From a bacterium (GTDB lineage Bacteria; Vulcanimicrobiota; Vulcanimicrobiia; Vulcanimicrobiales; Vulcanimicrobiaceae): a stretch of DNA of 64,000 nt. Position numbers and translations under genes: made by a program. The DNA is taken from the NCBI GenBank assembly GCA_021832345.1, contig JAKBKY010000002.1:1-64000 (forward strand), read 5' to 3'. This document shows, piece after piece, positions 33,350 to 41,216 of this stretch. The notes beneath the pieces are model-generated. The model worked only from the letters and a program-made list of their open reading frames with translations. It did no database searches and had not been told where the DNA came from. The stretch's first letter is position 1, and every line of letters starts with the position of its first letter.

Positions 33350-34225
33350 ATGATGAGACTGTTTAAGGGCCGCGGCGGTGTGCGAGCCGGTTGGCGTTTC
33401 CTGGCATATTTGGTGCTATTGGCGGCGCTGGCCGCAGGCGTCGGCCGCCTTGAGTTTTGGTTCGTGATGACGTTGCATCTGCGTGACGATCTCGCACCGG
33501 TTCCCTTGCTTTTAGACGAACTTACCCTCCTGATTCCGGTCCTCGTCGCGACGCTTGTGATGGCTTGGTTCGAAAGGCGCTCGGTGCTGTCGTACGGCTT
33601 CACCCCGTCGCGTACGGCGGCCGTGCCCAGGCTGATCGAAGGCGCCGTCCTGGGAGCGATCCTGACGGCCATCGTTGCCGTCCTGATGCTGCTCTTCGGT
33701 GGAATGCGTATCGAGAGCTTTGGCTTGCACGGCTGGGGCTGGATCGCTTATCCGCTTGGATGGGCGGCCGTGATGCTGCTGGTCGGCTTCACCGAAGAGG
33801 CGGTGTTCCGCGGCTATCCGCTGATTGCGCTCGCCCGCGGAATCGGTTTTCTTCCCGCGTCACTCGTCGTCACGTTGCTCTTCGGTGCGGCGCATCTAGG
33901 CAAGGCCGGTGAGAATGCGATCGATATCGGGAATATCATGCTTTTAGCACTGGTCATCTGCTTCTCGTTTTGGCGCACCGGCTCGCTCTGGCTCGCCGTA
34001 GGGTTTCACAGCGCATTTGATTTCATGCAGATCTTCGTGATCGGCACGCGCAACGGATCGCAAGTGCCGGTTGGGACGCTCCTCCACGCGACTTTCCCCG
34101 GCCCGGCGTGGGTGAATGGCGGCCCACTCGGCACGGAAGCCAGCATCTTCGTTCTTCCACTGACGCTTGCGCTGTTTCTCTACATCGCCTGGCGCCATCC
34201 GCATCGCCGGCTTGTACTCGACTAG
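33350..34225 (+). CDS. CPBP-family intramembrane metalloprotease
   Basis: 291 residues from ATG 33350 with CAGGAG in front. Eight or so membrane helices. Motifs VGFTEEAVFRGYPLIALARG (EExxxR), TLLFGAAHLG and LAVGFHSAFDFMQ give the three metal-binding sites. It differs in sequence from the CPBP gene at 26.4 kb. Physiological substrate unknown. Confidence 0.88.
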   Translation: MMRLFKGRGGVRAGWRFLAYLVLLAALAAGVGRLEFWFVMTLHLRDDLAPVPLLLDELTLLIPVLVATLVMAWFERRSVLSYGFTPSRTAAVPRLIEGAVLGAILTAIVAVLMLLFGGMRIESFGLHGWGWIAYPLGWAAVMLLVGFTEEAVFRGYPLIALARGIGFLPASLVVTLLFGAAHLGKAGENAIDIGNIMLLALVICFSFWRTGSLWLAVGFHSAFDFMQIFVIGTRNGSQVPVGTLLHATFPGPAWVNGGPLGTEASIFVLPLTLALFLYIAWRHPHRRLVLD

Positions 34226-34312
34226 TGCGTTGTGCGAACGCTACGGTTTAGGCAAGTACGGCTGCCGGGCGGCGTTCGTTGCGCGAGGAGAAGCGTTGGC
34301 ACGCCCGGCGAG

Positions 34313-35440
34313 ATGAAACCGGTATCGCGTGGAGGAGGGGTGATGATATGTTTTTGCCTGATGCTTTCCGCGTGTGCACCGTCGCAACACCATGCGCAGC
34401 AGAGAGTCCAGCCTTCTGCGAGTTCCACTCCCGGTGCTCAGCGGACGCTCATCCCTGCCGGTAGTTCGGCGAGGCGCAGCACTATCGAGCCCAACGTATC
34501 GACAGGCATGCGTGGAAAGGCTCGCAGTTGCCGCCCGCATGTGTTCGATGAGTTGCGTCTCAAGCCGCCATTACGCCGGGAGCGCCAAGCGGTCGCGAAC
34601 GCAGCACCGGCGGCTACTCATACTTATTATCGCAACGTAGTGGTTGTCCTGACCTATCACGATGTGGCGCGTCGGGTTCAGGCTGAAACCGATACCGTCT
34701 CTCCAGAACAGTTTGCGGCCCAGATTGCCCGGCTGCAGCAGGGCGGCTTTCACTTCATCTCGTTATCCAAACTTCAAGCTTTTCTCTCCGAAGGAGCTGC
34801 GGTTCCGTCCAATGCCGTGTGTCTGGTCTTCGACAACGGTTACCGTGGTATCTATCGCTATGCTTTCCCCCTGTTGCGGCGGCAACGCATTCCCGCTACG
34901 GTCTTCCTGATCGTTTCTTATGTGGATCGCCTCGAAAACGACCTGACCTGGACGGAAATCGCGAGCATGAGCCACAGTGGCGTGTTTCGCTTTGGAACTG
35001 AAACATATAATCTTCATCGCGCGGTGGCCATCGATGCCGCGGGCGATACCACGGCGGCGACGGTGGGGCGCGCCTTGCTTGCCGACGGTCAGCCCGAAAC
35101 GTTAGCTCACTATCGTCGACGCGTACTCCGTGACCTGAGTCGGGCGCGCAGGATCGTCGAAGCCAAAACGGGTCAAGCGGTCGATACCATGGTCTACCCG
35201 TATGGCCAGTATACCCCGACGCTCGTGTCGCTGGCACACCAGGCCGGCTACCGCTATCTCTTCACCACGCTCGGCTGGGTGCTCACGCCTGGGGCGAATC
35301 CTGACCGGCTCACCAGATTGGATGTCGGGGTCTGGAACGAGACCCCGACCGAGGTGGTGAACGCTATCCTCACCGTGGTCCGGGATGCTAGCCGGGGGTC
35401 GTATACGCCGCCACGGCGTTACGTGACGGTATGGAGATGA
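34313..35440 (+). CDS. Lipoprotein polysaccharide deacetylase with altered active site
   Basis: 375 residues from ATG 34313 (MKPVSRGGG, hydrophobic stretch, lipobox LSAC). An internal ATG at 34343 has a stronger GGAGGAGG site but leaves a signal without positive charge. NodB fold: VVVLTYHDVARR, AVCLVFDNGYRGIYRYAFPL, FGTETYNLHR, DTMVYPYGQYTP. Family members use TFDDG and SHTxxH for a metal; here these read FDNG and TETxxH, so metal binding is likely weakened. About 100 residues of low complexity precede the domain. Its 3' end is duplicated at 24583-24800. Confidence 0.85.
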   Translation: MKPVSRGGGVMICFCLMLSACAPSQHHAQQRVQPSASSTPGAQRTLIPAGSSARRSTIEPNVSTGMRGKARSCRPHVFDELRLKPPLRRERQAVANAAPAATHTYYRNVVVVLTYHDVARRVQAETDTVSPEQFAAQIARLQQGGFHFISLSKLQAFLSEGAAVPSNAVCLVFDNGYRGIYRYAFPLLRRQRIPATVFLIVSYVDRLENDLTWTEIASMSHSGVFRFGTETYNLHRAVAIDAAGDTTAATVGRALLADGQPETLAHYRRRVLRDLSRARRIVEAKTGQAVDTMVYPYGQYTPTLVSLAHQAGYRYLFTTLGWVLTPGANPDRLTRLDVGVWNETPTEVVNAILTVVRDASRGSYTPPRRYVTVWR

Positions 35441-35524
35441 CGCGATTGCCGAAGTATAGTTGAAGGAAACTCGCCTCCGTTTGATGTCATGCCAAGTTTC
35501 GCGAGCGGTACGCTCCTCCAGCAC

Positions 35525-36440
35525 ACGAGCTGTGGCTTCAGGGGTTGTCGACGCGTGATTTCGAGCCATCGCTGCGTGCCCTGGTGGGTGAAACGGCGCC
35601 GCTCTCACCGTCGTCCATCTCGCGCATCAACAAGCAGTTCCTTGACGATTACCGCGCCTGGTCGCAGCGCCCGATCGCCGATAAGTACGTCTACTGCTGG
35701 GCCGATGGAGTGTATCTCGACGCCGGCGCCGAGCAAGAGCAGCGTGTCATGCTGGTGGTGATCGGCGTTGATACTGAGGGCGCGAAGGACCTATTGGCCA
35801 TCGAAGACGCTTTCGGTGAAAGCGCCGAGAGCTGGGCGACGCTTTTCGAGAGCCTGCGTGAGCGCGGTCTCAAGAACGTCGCGCTCCTTGTTGCGGATGG
35901 CGCACAGGGCATTTGGAAGGCCTTCTCAGCCGTTTTCCCCCGGGCAAAGCAGCAGCGTTGCTGGCTCCATTATGCCGATGTCGGCATAAGCTCCATAAAA
36001 TTCGCAACGTCGAAGACAAAGTGCCCGAGAAGCACCGGGAGACGATCCACGCTCGGCTCACCGAGGCGATGATGGCCGATAGCCGGCCGCAAGCCGAACG
36101 TCTGCTCGAAAAGCTCGCTCGCGAGCTTTCCAAACGGTATCCCAAGGCCGCTGCCTGCCTGCGCGACGACGTCGCTCGCCTCACCGCATACTACGACTTT
36201 CCAAAGCCGCACTGGAAGCATCTGCGAACGAGCAACGTGATCGAGTCGAACTTCGATCCCGTGCGCTCGCGGACGAACGTCTGCAAACGAATGCGCAGTG
36301 CAGAATCGGCAACCTATCTCGTGTGGGCCTTGCTCGTGCGCCGCAAGTCGCACTGGCGCCGCTTCAACGGTTACGCGTTACTTCCGCAGGTGCATCAAGC
36401 GATGATCAACAAACCTATTGCGCTGCGCAAAGTAGCGTGA
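35525..36440 (+). pseudogene. IS256-family transposase, 5' truncated and frameshifted
   Basis: LSTRDFEPSLRALVGETAPL, then PSSISRINKQFLDDYRAW and KYVYCWADGVYL with the first Asp, VIGVDTEGAKDLLAI, LLVADGAQGIWKA with the second Asp. After QQRCWLH a 26-bp insertion (35971-35996) shifts the frame. Then LHKIRNVEDKVPEKHRETIH, NVIESNFDPVRSRTN with the Glu, ends RKVA. The N-terminal quarter is missing. Confidence 0.85.
35964..35996. other. 26-bp palindromic insertion scar inside the IS256 gene
   Basis: GCTCCAT occurs twice (35964-35970 and 35990-35996) and encloses TTATGCCGATGTCGGCATAA (35970-35989), a palindrome with perfect 9-bp arms around TG. Without the 26 bp the transposase reads CWLHKIRNV in frame. 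The structure looks like two element ends left after imprecise excision, with a 7-bp target duplication. Confidence 0.65.
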
Positions 36441-36459
36441 TATAAGTGAATCACGCTAC
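36432..36459. terminator. 10-bp stem overlapping the IS256 transposase stop
   Basis: GTAGCGTGAT (36432-36441) pairs with ATCACGCTAC (36450-36459) around an 8-base loop; the stop codon TGA is inside the left arm. It could be a terminator or part of the IS right end. No T-run follows. Confidence 0.5.
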
Positions 36460-36593
36460 GCCGCTTCGTGGCGCTCCCCCGGAAATCGGCACAACCTCCG
36501 GTTGCTACGATAACCCCGGATGCGCGACAGCGTTATTGCCACGCTTGAGTGGGAACTACTCGTCAAGCACCGCTTCAAGACCCAGCGCGAAGC

Positions 36594-37004
36594 TCAGATA
36601 AACGCTCCGGCATCCACGTTGAAGAGATCGGCGAGTTTCCTGGCTTGTGCCTTACTGACTTGTCTGCAACCGTTCAGAATAGCCGATGCGGCCGCACGAT
36701 CGCCGAGCGCCTGCGCAACCTGCGTTTGAGTGATGCCTTTTAGCTCCATCAACTCGCGAAGTGCTTCTAAAGGATTCGGCCTGCGCCAACGAGCGGCTCC
36801 GGCGCTGCGTTCGAAGTCGGCAACCAGTGCGCAGAGTACACGATAGTATTCCGTTTCAGCGGGAGAGCGGCTCTCAGCGTGTATCGTCAGCTCTTCAATC
36901 TCGCGCATTGCCGCATCGTAATCGCGCTTCGTGTCGATTGCATGCGGTCGGCGCCTGCTCAACAGCTTAGCGTATTCGCGTTCCATCGCTGCCGTCATTT
37001 CCAT
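36594..37004 (-). CDS. higA: HigA-family antitoxin (XRE)
   Basis: 136 residues. A helical N-terminal region (EIEELTIHAESRSPAETEYY) precedes an XRE helix-turn-helix: PLEALRELMELKGITQTQVA, then QALGDRAAASAILNGCRQVS. This matches HigA antitoxins encoded after their toxin. Its start overlaps the toxin end by 10 bp. Acts as inhibitor of HigB and repressor of the operon (family knowledge). Confidence 0.88.
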   Translation of the reverse strand: MEMTAAMEREYAKLLSRRRPHAIDTKRDYDAAMREIEELTIHAESRSPAETEYYRVLCALVADFERSAGAARWRRPNPLEALRELMELKGITQTQVAQALGDRAAASAILNGCRQVSKAQARKLADLFNVDAGAFI

Positions 37005-37279
37005 CTCCCTTTGCTGTAGGTAGCGTGCGTAAGAAAGCTCCGTACCACTACGACTCGTTCCGCATAATCGATCACGGCAATCAGCCGGTACTTATTCTCT
37101 TTAACGTTGAATACCGTGAACGGTGGTACGTAGTCGGCCGAGGGAAAATCGGCTTTGAGTTGGGCAAGATTGGTCCACGCGGCTGCAGTCACAGCCATTC
37201 TCCACATTGCTAACGCGTTCGCCGCATCGCCGTGCTTGAGAGCAGCCTTCTGGAGCGCAACTTGGCCAACGATCCGCAC
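36995..37279 (-). CDS. higB: HigB-family mRNA interferase toxin
   Basis: 94 residues from GTG 37279. RIVGQVALQKAALKHGDAAN, then TNLAQLKADFPSADYV, TVFNVKENKYRLIAVIDYAE and VVVRSFLTHATYSKGRWK has the RelE-like HigB fold with the basic residues and final His-Tyr region used for ribosome-dependent mRNA cleavage. Toxin-first order is the HigBA signature. The start is only ten bases from the -10 box, so the mRNA has almost no leader. Confidence 0.88.
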   Translation of the reverse strand: MRIVGQVALQKAALKHGDAANALAMWRMAVTAAAWTNLAQLKADFPSADYVPPFTVFNVKENKYRLIAVIDYAERVVVVRSFLTHATYSKGRWK

Positions 37280-37288
37280 GTCAAATAC

Positions 37289-37317
37289 AGCCTAGCAGCC
37301 AAGGTGAATGTTGTCAA
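37289..37317 (-). promoter_or_regulatory. Sigma-70-like promoter of higBA
   Basis: TTGACA (37312-37317) and TAGGCT (37289-37294) with a 17-bp spacer on the minus strand; the GTG start follows ten bases downstream. Confidence 0.6.
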
Positions 37318-37367
37318 TATGCCAACAACCTAGCGAGGCTCCCGCCGGGGCTCGATAGCGGATTGCG

Positions 37368-37389
37368 ACCCCAGCGTCGTCGCTGGGGT
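37368..37389. terminator. 9-bp GC-rich stem after the tRNA-Glu gene
   Basis: ACCCCAGCG and CGCTGGGGT enclose TCGT. It lies 18 bp beyond the 3' end of tRNA-Glu in its direction of transcription. No T-run follows on that strand, so termination is only suggested by position. Confidence 0.45.
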
Positions 37390-37406
37390 GTCCGGCTTTT
37401 AGAATG

Positions 37407-37482
37407 TGGTAGCCCTAGCGGGATTCGAACCCGCGTTACCGCCGTGAGAGGGCGGCGTCCTAGGCCTCTAGACGATAGGGCC
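37407..37482 (-). tRNA. tRNA-Glu (anticodon CTC)
   Basis: 76 bases including an encoded CCA. Acceptor GGCCCTA pairs with TAGGGCT, the anticodon stem CCGCC/GGCGG encloses CTC, and the T-arm contains GGTTCGAATCC. It is 5 bp from tRNA-Gln, and the two are probably co-transcribed. Confidence 0.95.
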
Positions 37483-37487
37483 GCGTA

Positions 37488-37558
37488 CTCCCGGTCATGG
37501 ACTCGAACCACGATAAGCAGAGTCAGAGTCTGCTGTCCTACCATTAGACGAACCGGGA
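37488..37558 (-). tRNA. tRNA-Gln (anticodon CTG)
   Basis: 71 bases without an encoded CCA. Acceptor TCCCGGT pairs with ACCGGGA; anticodon stem GCAGA/TCTGC encloses the loop CTCTGAC, anticodon CTG; T-arm GGTTCGAGTCC. The pair of tRNA genes marks the change from the mosaic region to conserved chromosome. Confidence 0.93.
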
Positions 37559-37749
37559 TTGGCGACGGTGGCTATACTACACGGTTGAGGCTGACTCTTG
37601 CAACGGCGGGTCGGCGGCGCGAATCTGCCTGGAGTTGCCTCCGTGTGGAATGCGTAACGCCCTGGACGGTGCGTGTAAGAAGAAGCAAGCTGCAGGGCGA
37701 ACCCTCTGCGCATTGAGTCTCTCTGTCGTAACTAGGTGAGGAGCAGTCG

Positions 37750-38835
37750 TTGCAGGCAGTCGTGCTGGTCGGAGGCGAGGGGACGCGCCTGCGCCCGTTG
37801 ACTTACGGCACCCCCAAGCCCATGGTCCCGATCGTCGGCGTGCCGTACTTGGCGCGCACCATGGAGCGCCTCTTCGAGGCCGGCATCCGCGAGGTGATCC
37901 TGGCCGCGGGCTACATGCCGCAGGCCATCGTCGACTACTTCGGCGACGGCTCGCGCCTGGACATGGAGATCACCTACGCCATCGAGCAGGAGCCGCTGGG
38001 CACCGCCGGCGCCTTGAAGAACGTCGAGCAGCATCTCACCGGGCCGTTCTTCGTCTTAAACGGAGACGTCCTGACCAGCCTCGACCTGACCGCCATGATG
38101 GCCTTCCATCGGCAGGCCGGAGGGCTCGGCGTCCTCCACCTGATCCGCGTCGAGGACCCCTCCGCCTTCGGTTGCGTCGTGCGGGGCGCCGACGGGCGCA
38201 TCGGCCGCTTCGTGGAGAAGCCGCCCCAGGGCAGCGAACCCACCGACGAAGTGAACGCCGGCACCTATCTGCTCGAACCCGAGGTCCTGCAAGCGATTCC
38301 CGCCGGGCGCAACGTCTCCATCGAGCGGGAGACCTTCCCGCAACTCCTGGCCGCCGGCAAACCGCTCTATGCCTACGTCACCCAAGATTACTGGATCGAT
38401 CTCGGCCGCCCCGAGCACTACCTGGCCGCCCACCGCGACATCCTCTCCGGAGCGATGCCGCTGCGTTTGGAGCCCGGCCTCACCGGAGCGGTAGCCCAGG
38501 CTAAGCATCATAGCGTTCGCTTGTTCGCTCCGGTGCATCTCGACCCTGACGTGCAGATCGAGCCGGGCGCCGAGATCGGGCCAAACGTGGTACTCGGACG
38601 GGGCTGCCGCATCGGGGCAGGCGCCGTGCTGCGCGACTGTGTACTCTGGGAGGATGTCGTCGTCGAGGCCGGCGCGCTGATCGAGGAGGCGATCGTCGCC
38701 AGCCGCACCCGAATCGGCCGCGGCAGCGTCATCGGCCGCGGCAGTGTCATCGGCCATGATGTCGAAGTCGAAGCGGGCAGTATCGTGGCGCCCGGCGCGC
38801 GTCTAGGCCCTGGGACGCCGCTGCCGATCCCGTAA
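37750..38835 (+). CDS. Sugar-1-phosphate nucleotidyltransferase with left-handed beta-helix
   Basis: 361 residues from a TTG preceded by GAGGAG. The Rossmann-like part holds LVGGEGTRLRPLTYGTPKPM with the GxGTRLxPLT and PKPM nucleotide sites, EPLGTAGAL, FVLNGDVLTSLDL and the YWIDLGRPEHYL end. From about 255 there are hexapeptide repeats (IGPNVVLGRGCRIGAGAVL). It probably makes GDP-mannose or a dTDP/ADP sugar. An 18-bp unit, ATCGGCCGCGGCAGCGTC, is tandemly duplicated (GRGSVIGRGSVIG). It starts a cassette with two carbohydrate genes. Confidence 0.9.
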   Translation: MQAVVLVGGEGTRLRPLTYGTPKPMVPIVGVPYLARTMERLFEAGIREVILAAGYMPQAIVDYFGDGSRLDMEITYAIEQEPLGTAGALKNVEQHLTGPFFVLNGDVLTSLDLTAMMAFHRQAGGLGVLHLIRVEDPSAFGCVVRGADGRIGRFVEKPPQGSEPTDEVNAGTYLLEPEVLQAIPAGRNVSIERETFPQLLAAGKPLYAYVTQDYWIDLGRPEHYLAAHRDILSGAMPLRLEPGLTGAVAQAKHHSVRLFAPVHLDPDVQIEPGAEIGPNVVLGRGCRIGAGAVLRDCVLWEDVVVEAGALIEEAIVASRTRIGRGSVIGRGSVIGHDVEVEAGSIVAPGARLGPGTPLPIP

Positions 38836-38926
38836 AGCCTTGCTCGTAGCTCAGAGCGAGCAAGCGTTTTAGGCCGTTTGCCATTTGGGTATAAGAGGCA
38901 TGTAACTCCGGAAGGAGGATGGTAAC

Positions 38927-40126
38927 GTGCACGGCCTGCCGACCGCACTTCGTCTCGGCGTTCCGAGGACGCTGTTTCTTGGGTCATTCCCACCGCGCGA
39001 ATGCGGCATTGCGACCTTTACAAACGATGTCGTTGAGTCCTACGATCGCGCCTTCGGCTGCAAGAGCCAGGTGGTCGCCGTGGATGAACCGGGCGGCGAT
39101 CTGCGCCGCTATGGCCCCCGCGTCGTCGCTCGCCTGCAGGAGGCCCAGCGCTCCTCCTACGTGGAGGTGGCCGCCAAGATCGACCAGCTCGGCGTCGAGG
39201 TTGTCAACGTGCAGCACGAGTACGGCCTCTTCGGCGGCGAACGCGGTGAGTGGCTGCTCGACCTGCTCCACCACCTGCGCAAGCCCGTCGTCGTGACGAT
39301 GCACACCATCCTGCCGGAGCCCGACGCGGCGATCCTGCGCGTCACGAGCGCCCTCTGCGATGCGGCGAGCGCCGTCGTCTCGCTCTCGGAGACGGGGCGC
39401 GATCTGTTGCTCTCCTCCTACGGCGTACAGGCGCAGAAGGTACACGTCATTCACCATGGCGTCCCGGACGTGCCCTTCCGCACGACCGACGTGGCCAAGG
39501 CGTCGTTCGGCATCGGCGAGCGGCTGGTGATCTCCACCTTCGGGCTGATCAATCGCGGGAAAGGGCTCGAATACGCCATCGAAGCGATGCGCGCCGTCGT
39601 GCAACGCCATCCCGAGGCGCTCTACTTAATTCTCGGCGAGACGCATCCGGTGGTCCGCCGCAGCGAGGGCGAGTCCTACCGGCAATCGCTGGAAGCGCTG
39701 ATCGCAAAGTTTGGGCTGGTCTACAACGTGCGCCTGATCGACCGTTACCTCGATTTTGATGAGCTGGTCGCCTATCTGAGCGCCACCGACATCTACCTGA
39801 CGCCCTACCTCAATCCGATGCAGATCGTCAGCGGAACGCTGGCCTATGCGGTCGGTTGCGGCAAAGCGATCGTCTCGACGCCGTATCTCTACGCGCAGGA
39901 GCTGCTGGCCTACGGGCGTGGTTTTCTCTGCGAGTTTCGCGATGCGCCGTCGATCTCGGCGCAGCTCCTGGCGCTCCTCGATGATCCGGATCTGCGTCAC
40001 GCAACGGAGCGACGCACGTATCGCTTCGGCCGGCAGATGACCTGGCCCAACGTCGCGCGCCAGTACGGACGTCTCTTGGCAAGCGTCTGCTTGCCGCCGG
40101 AGCCGGCGTTGGTCTGTGCGGTCTGA
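38927..40126 (+). CDS. GT4-type glycosyltransferase
   Basis: 399 residues from a GTG with AAGGAGG upstream. TLFLGSFPPRECGIATFTND at the N-terminus, VNVQHEYGLFGGERGEWLLD, VHVIHHGVPDVPF and FGLINRGKGLEYAIEAMRAV are typical of GT-B fold, GT4 mannosyl- or glucosyltransferases that use nucleotide sugars. TYLNPMQIVSGTLAYAVGCG-like text holds the usual donor-site Gly-Ala stretch. Acceptor unknown. Confidence 0.88.
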   Translation: MHGLPTALRLGVPRTLFLGSFPPRECGIATFTNDVVESYDRAFGCKSQVVAVDEPGGDLRRYGPRVVARLQEAQRSSYVEVAAKIDQLGVEVVNVQHEYGLFGGERGEWLLDLLHHLRKPVVVTMHTILPEPDAAILRVTSALCDAASAVVSLSETGRDLLLSSYGVQAQKVHVIHHGVPDVPFRTTDVAKASFGIGERLVISTFGLINRGKGLEYAIEAMRAVVQRHPEALYLILGETHPVVRRSEGESYRQSLEALIAKFGLVYNVRLIDRYLDFDELVAYLSATDIYLTPYLNPMQIVSGTLAYAVGCGKAIVSTPYLYAQELLAYGRGFLCEFRDAPSISAQLLALLDDPDLRHATERRTYRFGRQMTWPNVARQYGRLLASVCLPPEPALVCAV

Positions 40127-41189
40127 GCTGGGTCCCATCGATCTGCCGCCCCTCACCCATCTCGTCGCGCTCAGCGACGACGTTGGGATCATTCAACACG
40201 CCGCTGAGAACATCCCCAAACGCTGGACGGGCTATTGCACCGATGATGTAGCGCGCGCCTTCATGGTGGCGCTCGCGTACCTGCGCCTGCATCCACGCGA
40301 TGAAATGGCGCTGCGCTTAGCCTCGACGTACCTCGCCTTTCTCTGCGATGCGCAGCGCGAGGACGGTCGTTTCCGCAACTTCATGAGCTACGCGCGAACC
40401 TGGCTCGAAGAGGTTGGCTCTGAAGATAGCTGTGGCCGGGCGGTGTGGGCGCTGGGATACGGTCTGCGGTACGCGCCCGACGAGCGTTGGAAACGCGTCT
40501 GTGCCGACGCGTTGCTGCGTGCTCTGCCCGTGCTTGGCGGCTTGGGAGCGCTGCGCGCGCGCGCCTTTGCGGCGTTGGGGTTGGTGCATGCGCTCCGCAG
40601 CGATGCCCACGCCGCCGACGGCCTGGCGGCGGCTCTGGGCGCGTGCATCGCGCCGTTGCAGGCCGCTCACGCCCGCATCGCCACCGAGAACTGGAACTGG
40701 TTCGAGCCCGTCCTCACCTACGACAACGCGCGCTTGCCGCAGGCGCTGCTGGCCGCCGGCGGCGTCCTCGGGCAGGCCGCGAGCATCGAGATCGGCCGGG
40801 CAACCCTGCGTTTCTACCGGGAGGTGACGATGGCCGACGGGCTCTTTGTGCCCATCGGCAACCTCGGCTGGTATCGTCGCGGCGGGGCGCGGGCTCGCTT
40901 TGCTCAGCAACCGCTCGAAGCCGCCGCGATGGTGGAAGCGCAGCTCGCGGCCTTCGAGGTTGACGGCAGCGCGGTGCATCTGAGCGCGGCAGGGCTGGCG
41001 TATGCGTGGTTTCTCGGCCGCAACAGCCTGGGGCTGCCGCTCGTGCGCGAGGGCGCGTGCTTTGACGGCTTGGAGGAGAACGGTGTCAATCGCAACGCGG
41101 GCGCCGAGTCGACGCTCGCCTATTTGGCATCCGGTTACGCGCTTGCACTCGTCGATGAAGGTCGCTCCGGGCGTATCGAGGCCGTTTGA
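40116..41189 (+). CDS. Glycosidase-like (alpha/alpha)-barrel protein
   Basis: 357 residues from GTG 40116, overlapping the glycosyltransferase by 11 bp. GIIQHAAENIPKRWTGYCTD, DVARAFMVALAYLRLHP, DGRFRNFMSYARTWLEEVGS and ATENWNWFEPVLTYDNARLP follow an all-helical toroid found next to GT4 enzymes and GH130 phosphorylases in many bacteria. It is usually labelled glycosyltransferase or uncharacterised. Tight coupling implies work on the same glycan. Confidence 0.75.
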   Translation: MRSELGPIDLPPLTHLVALSDDVGIIQHAAENIPKRWTGYCTDDVARAFMVALAYLRLHPRDEMALRLASTYLAFLCDAQREDGRFRNFMSYARTWLEEVGSEDSCGRAVWALGYGLRYAPDERWKRVCADALLRALPVLGGLGALRARAFAALGLVHALRSDAHAADGLAAALGACIAPLQAAHARIATENWNWFEPVLTYDNARLPQALLAAGGVLGQAASIEIGRATLRFYREVTMADGLFVPIGNLGWYRRGGARARFAQQPLEAAAMVEAQLAAFEVDGSAVHLSAAGLAYAWFLGRNSLGLPLVREGACFDGLEENGVNRNAGAESTLAYLASGYALALVDEGRSGRIEAV

Positions 41190-41216
41190 GCCTGCGCGTC
41201 GAAGAAGAGCAAGCCG

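Noticed and set aside
33350-34225. Two CPBP genes as a recent duplication of 26416-27162
   Set aside because: The motifs are shared but the remaining sequence and GC content differ strongly, so they are independent acquisitions.
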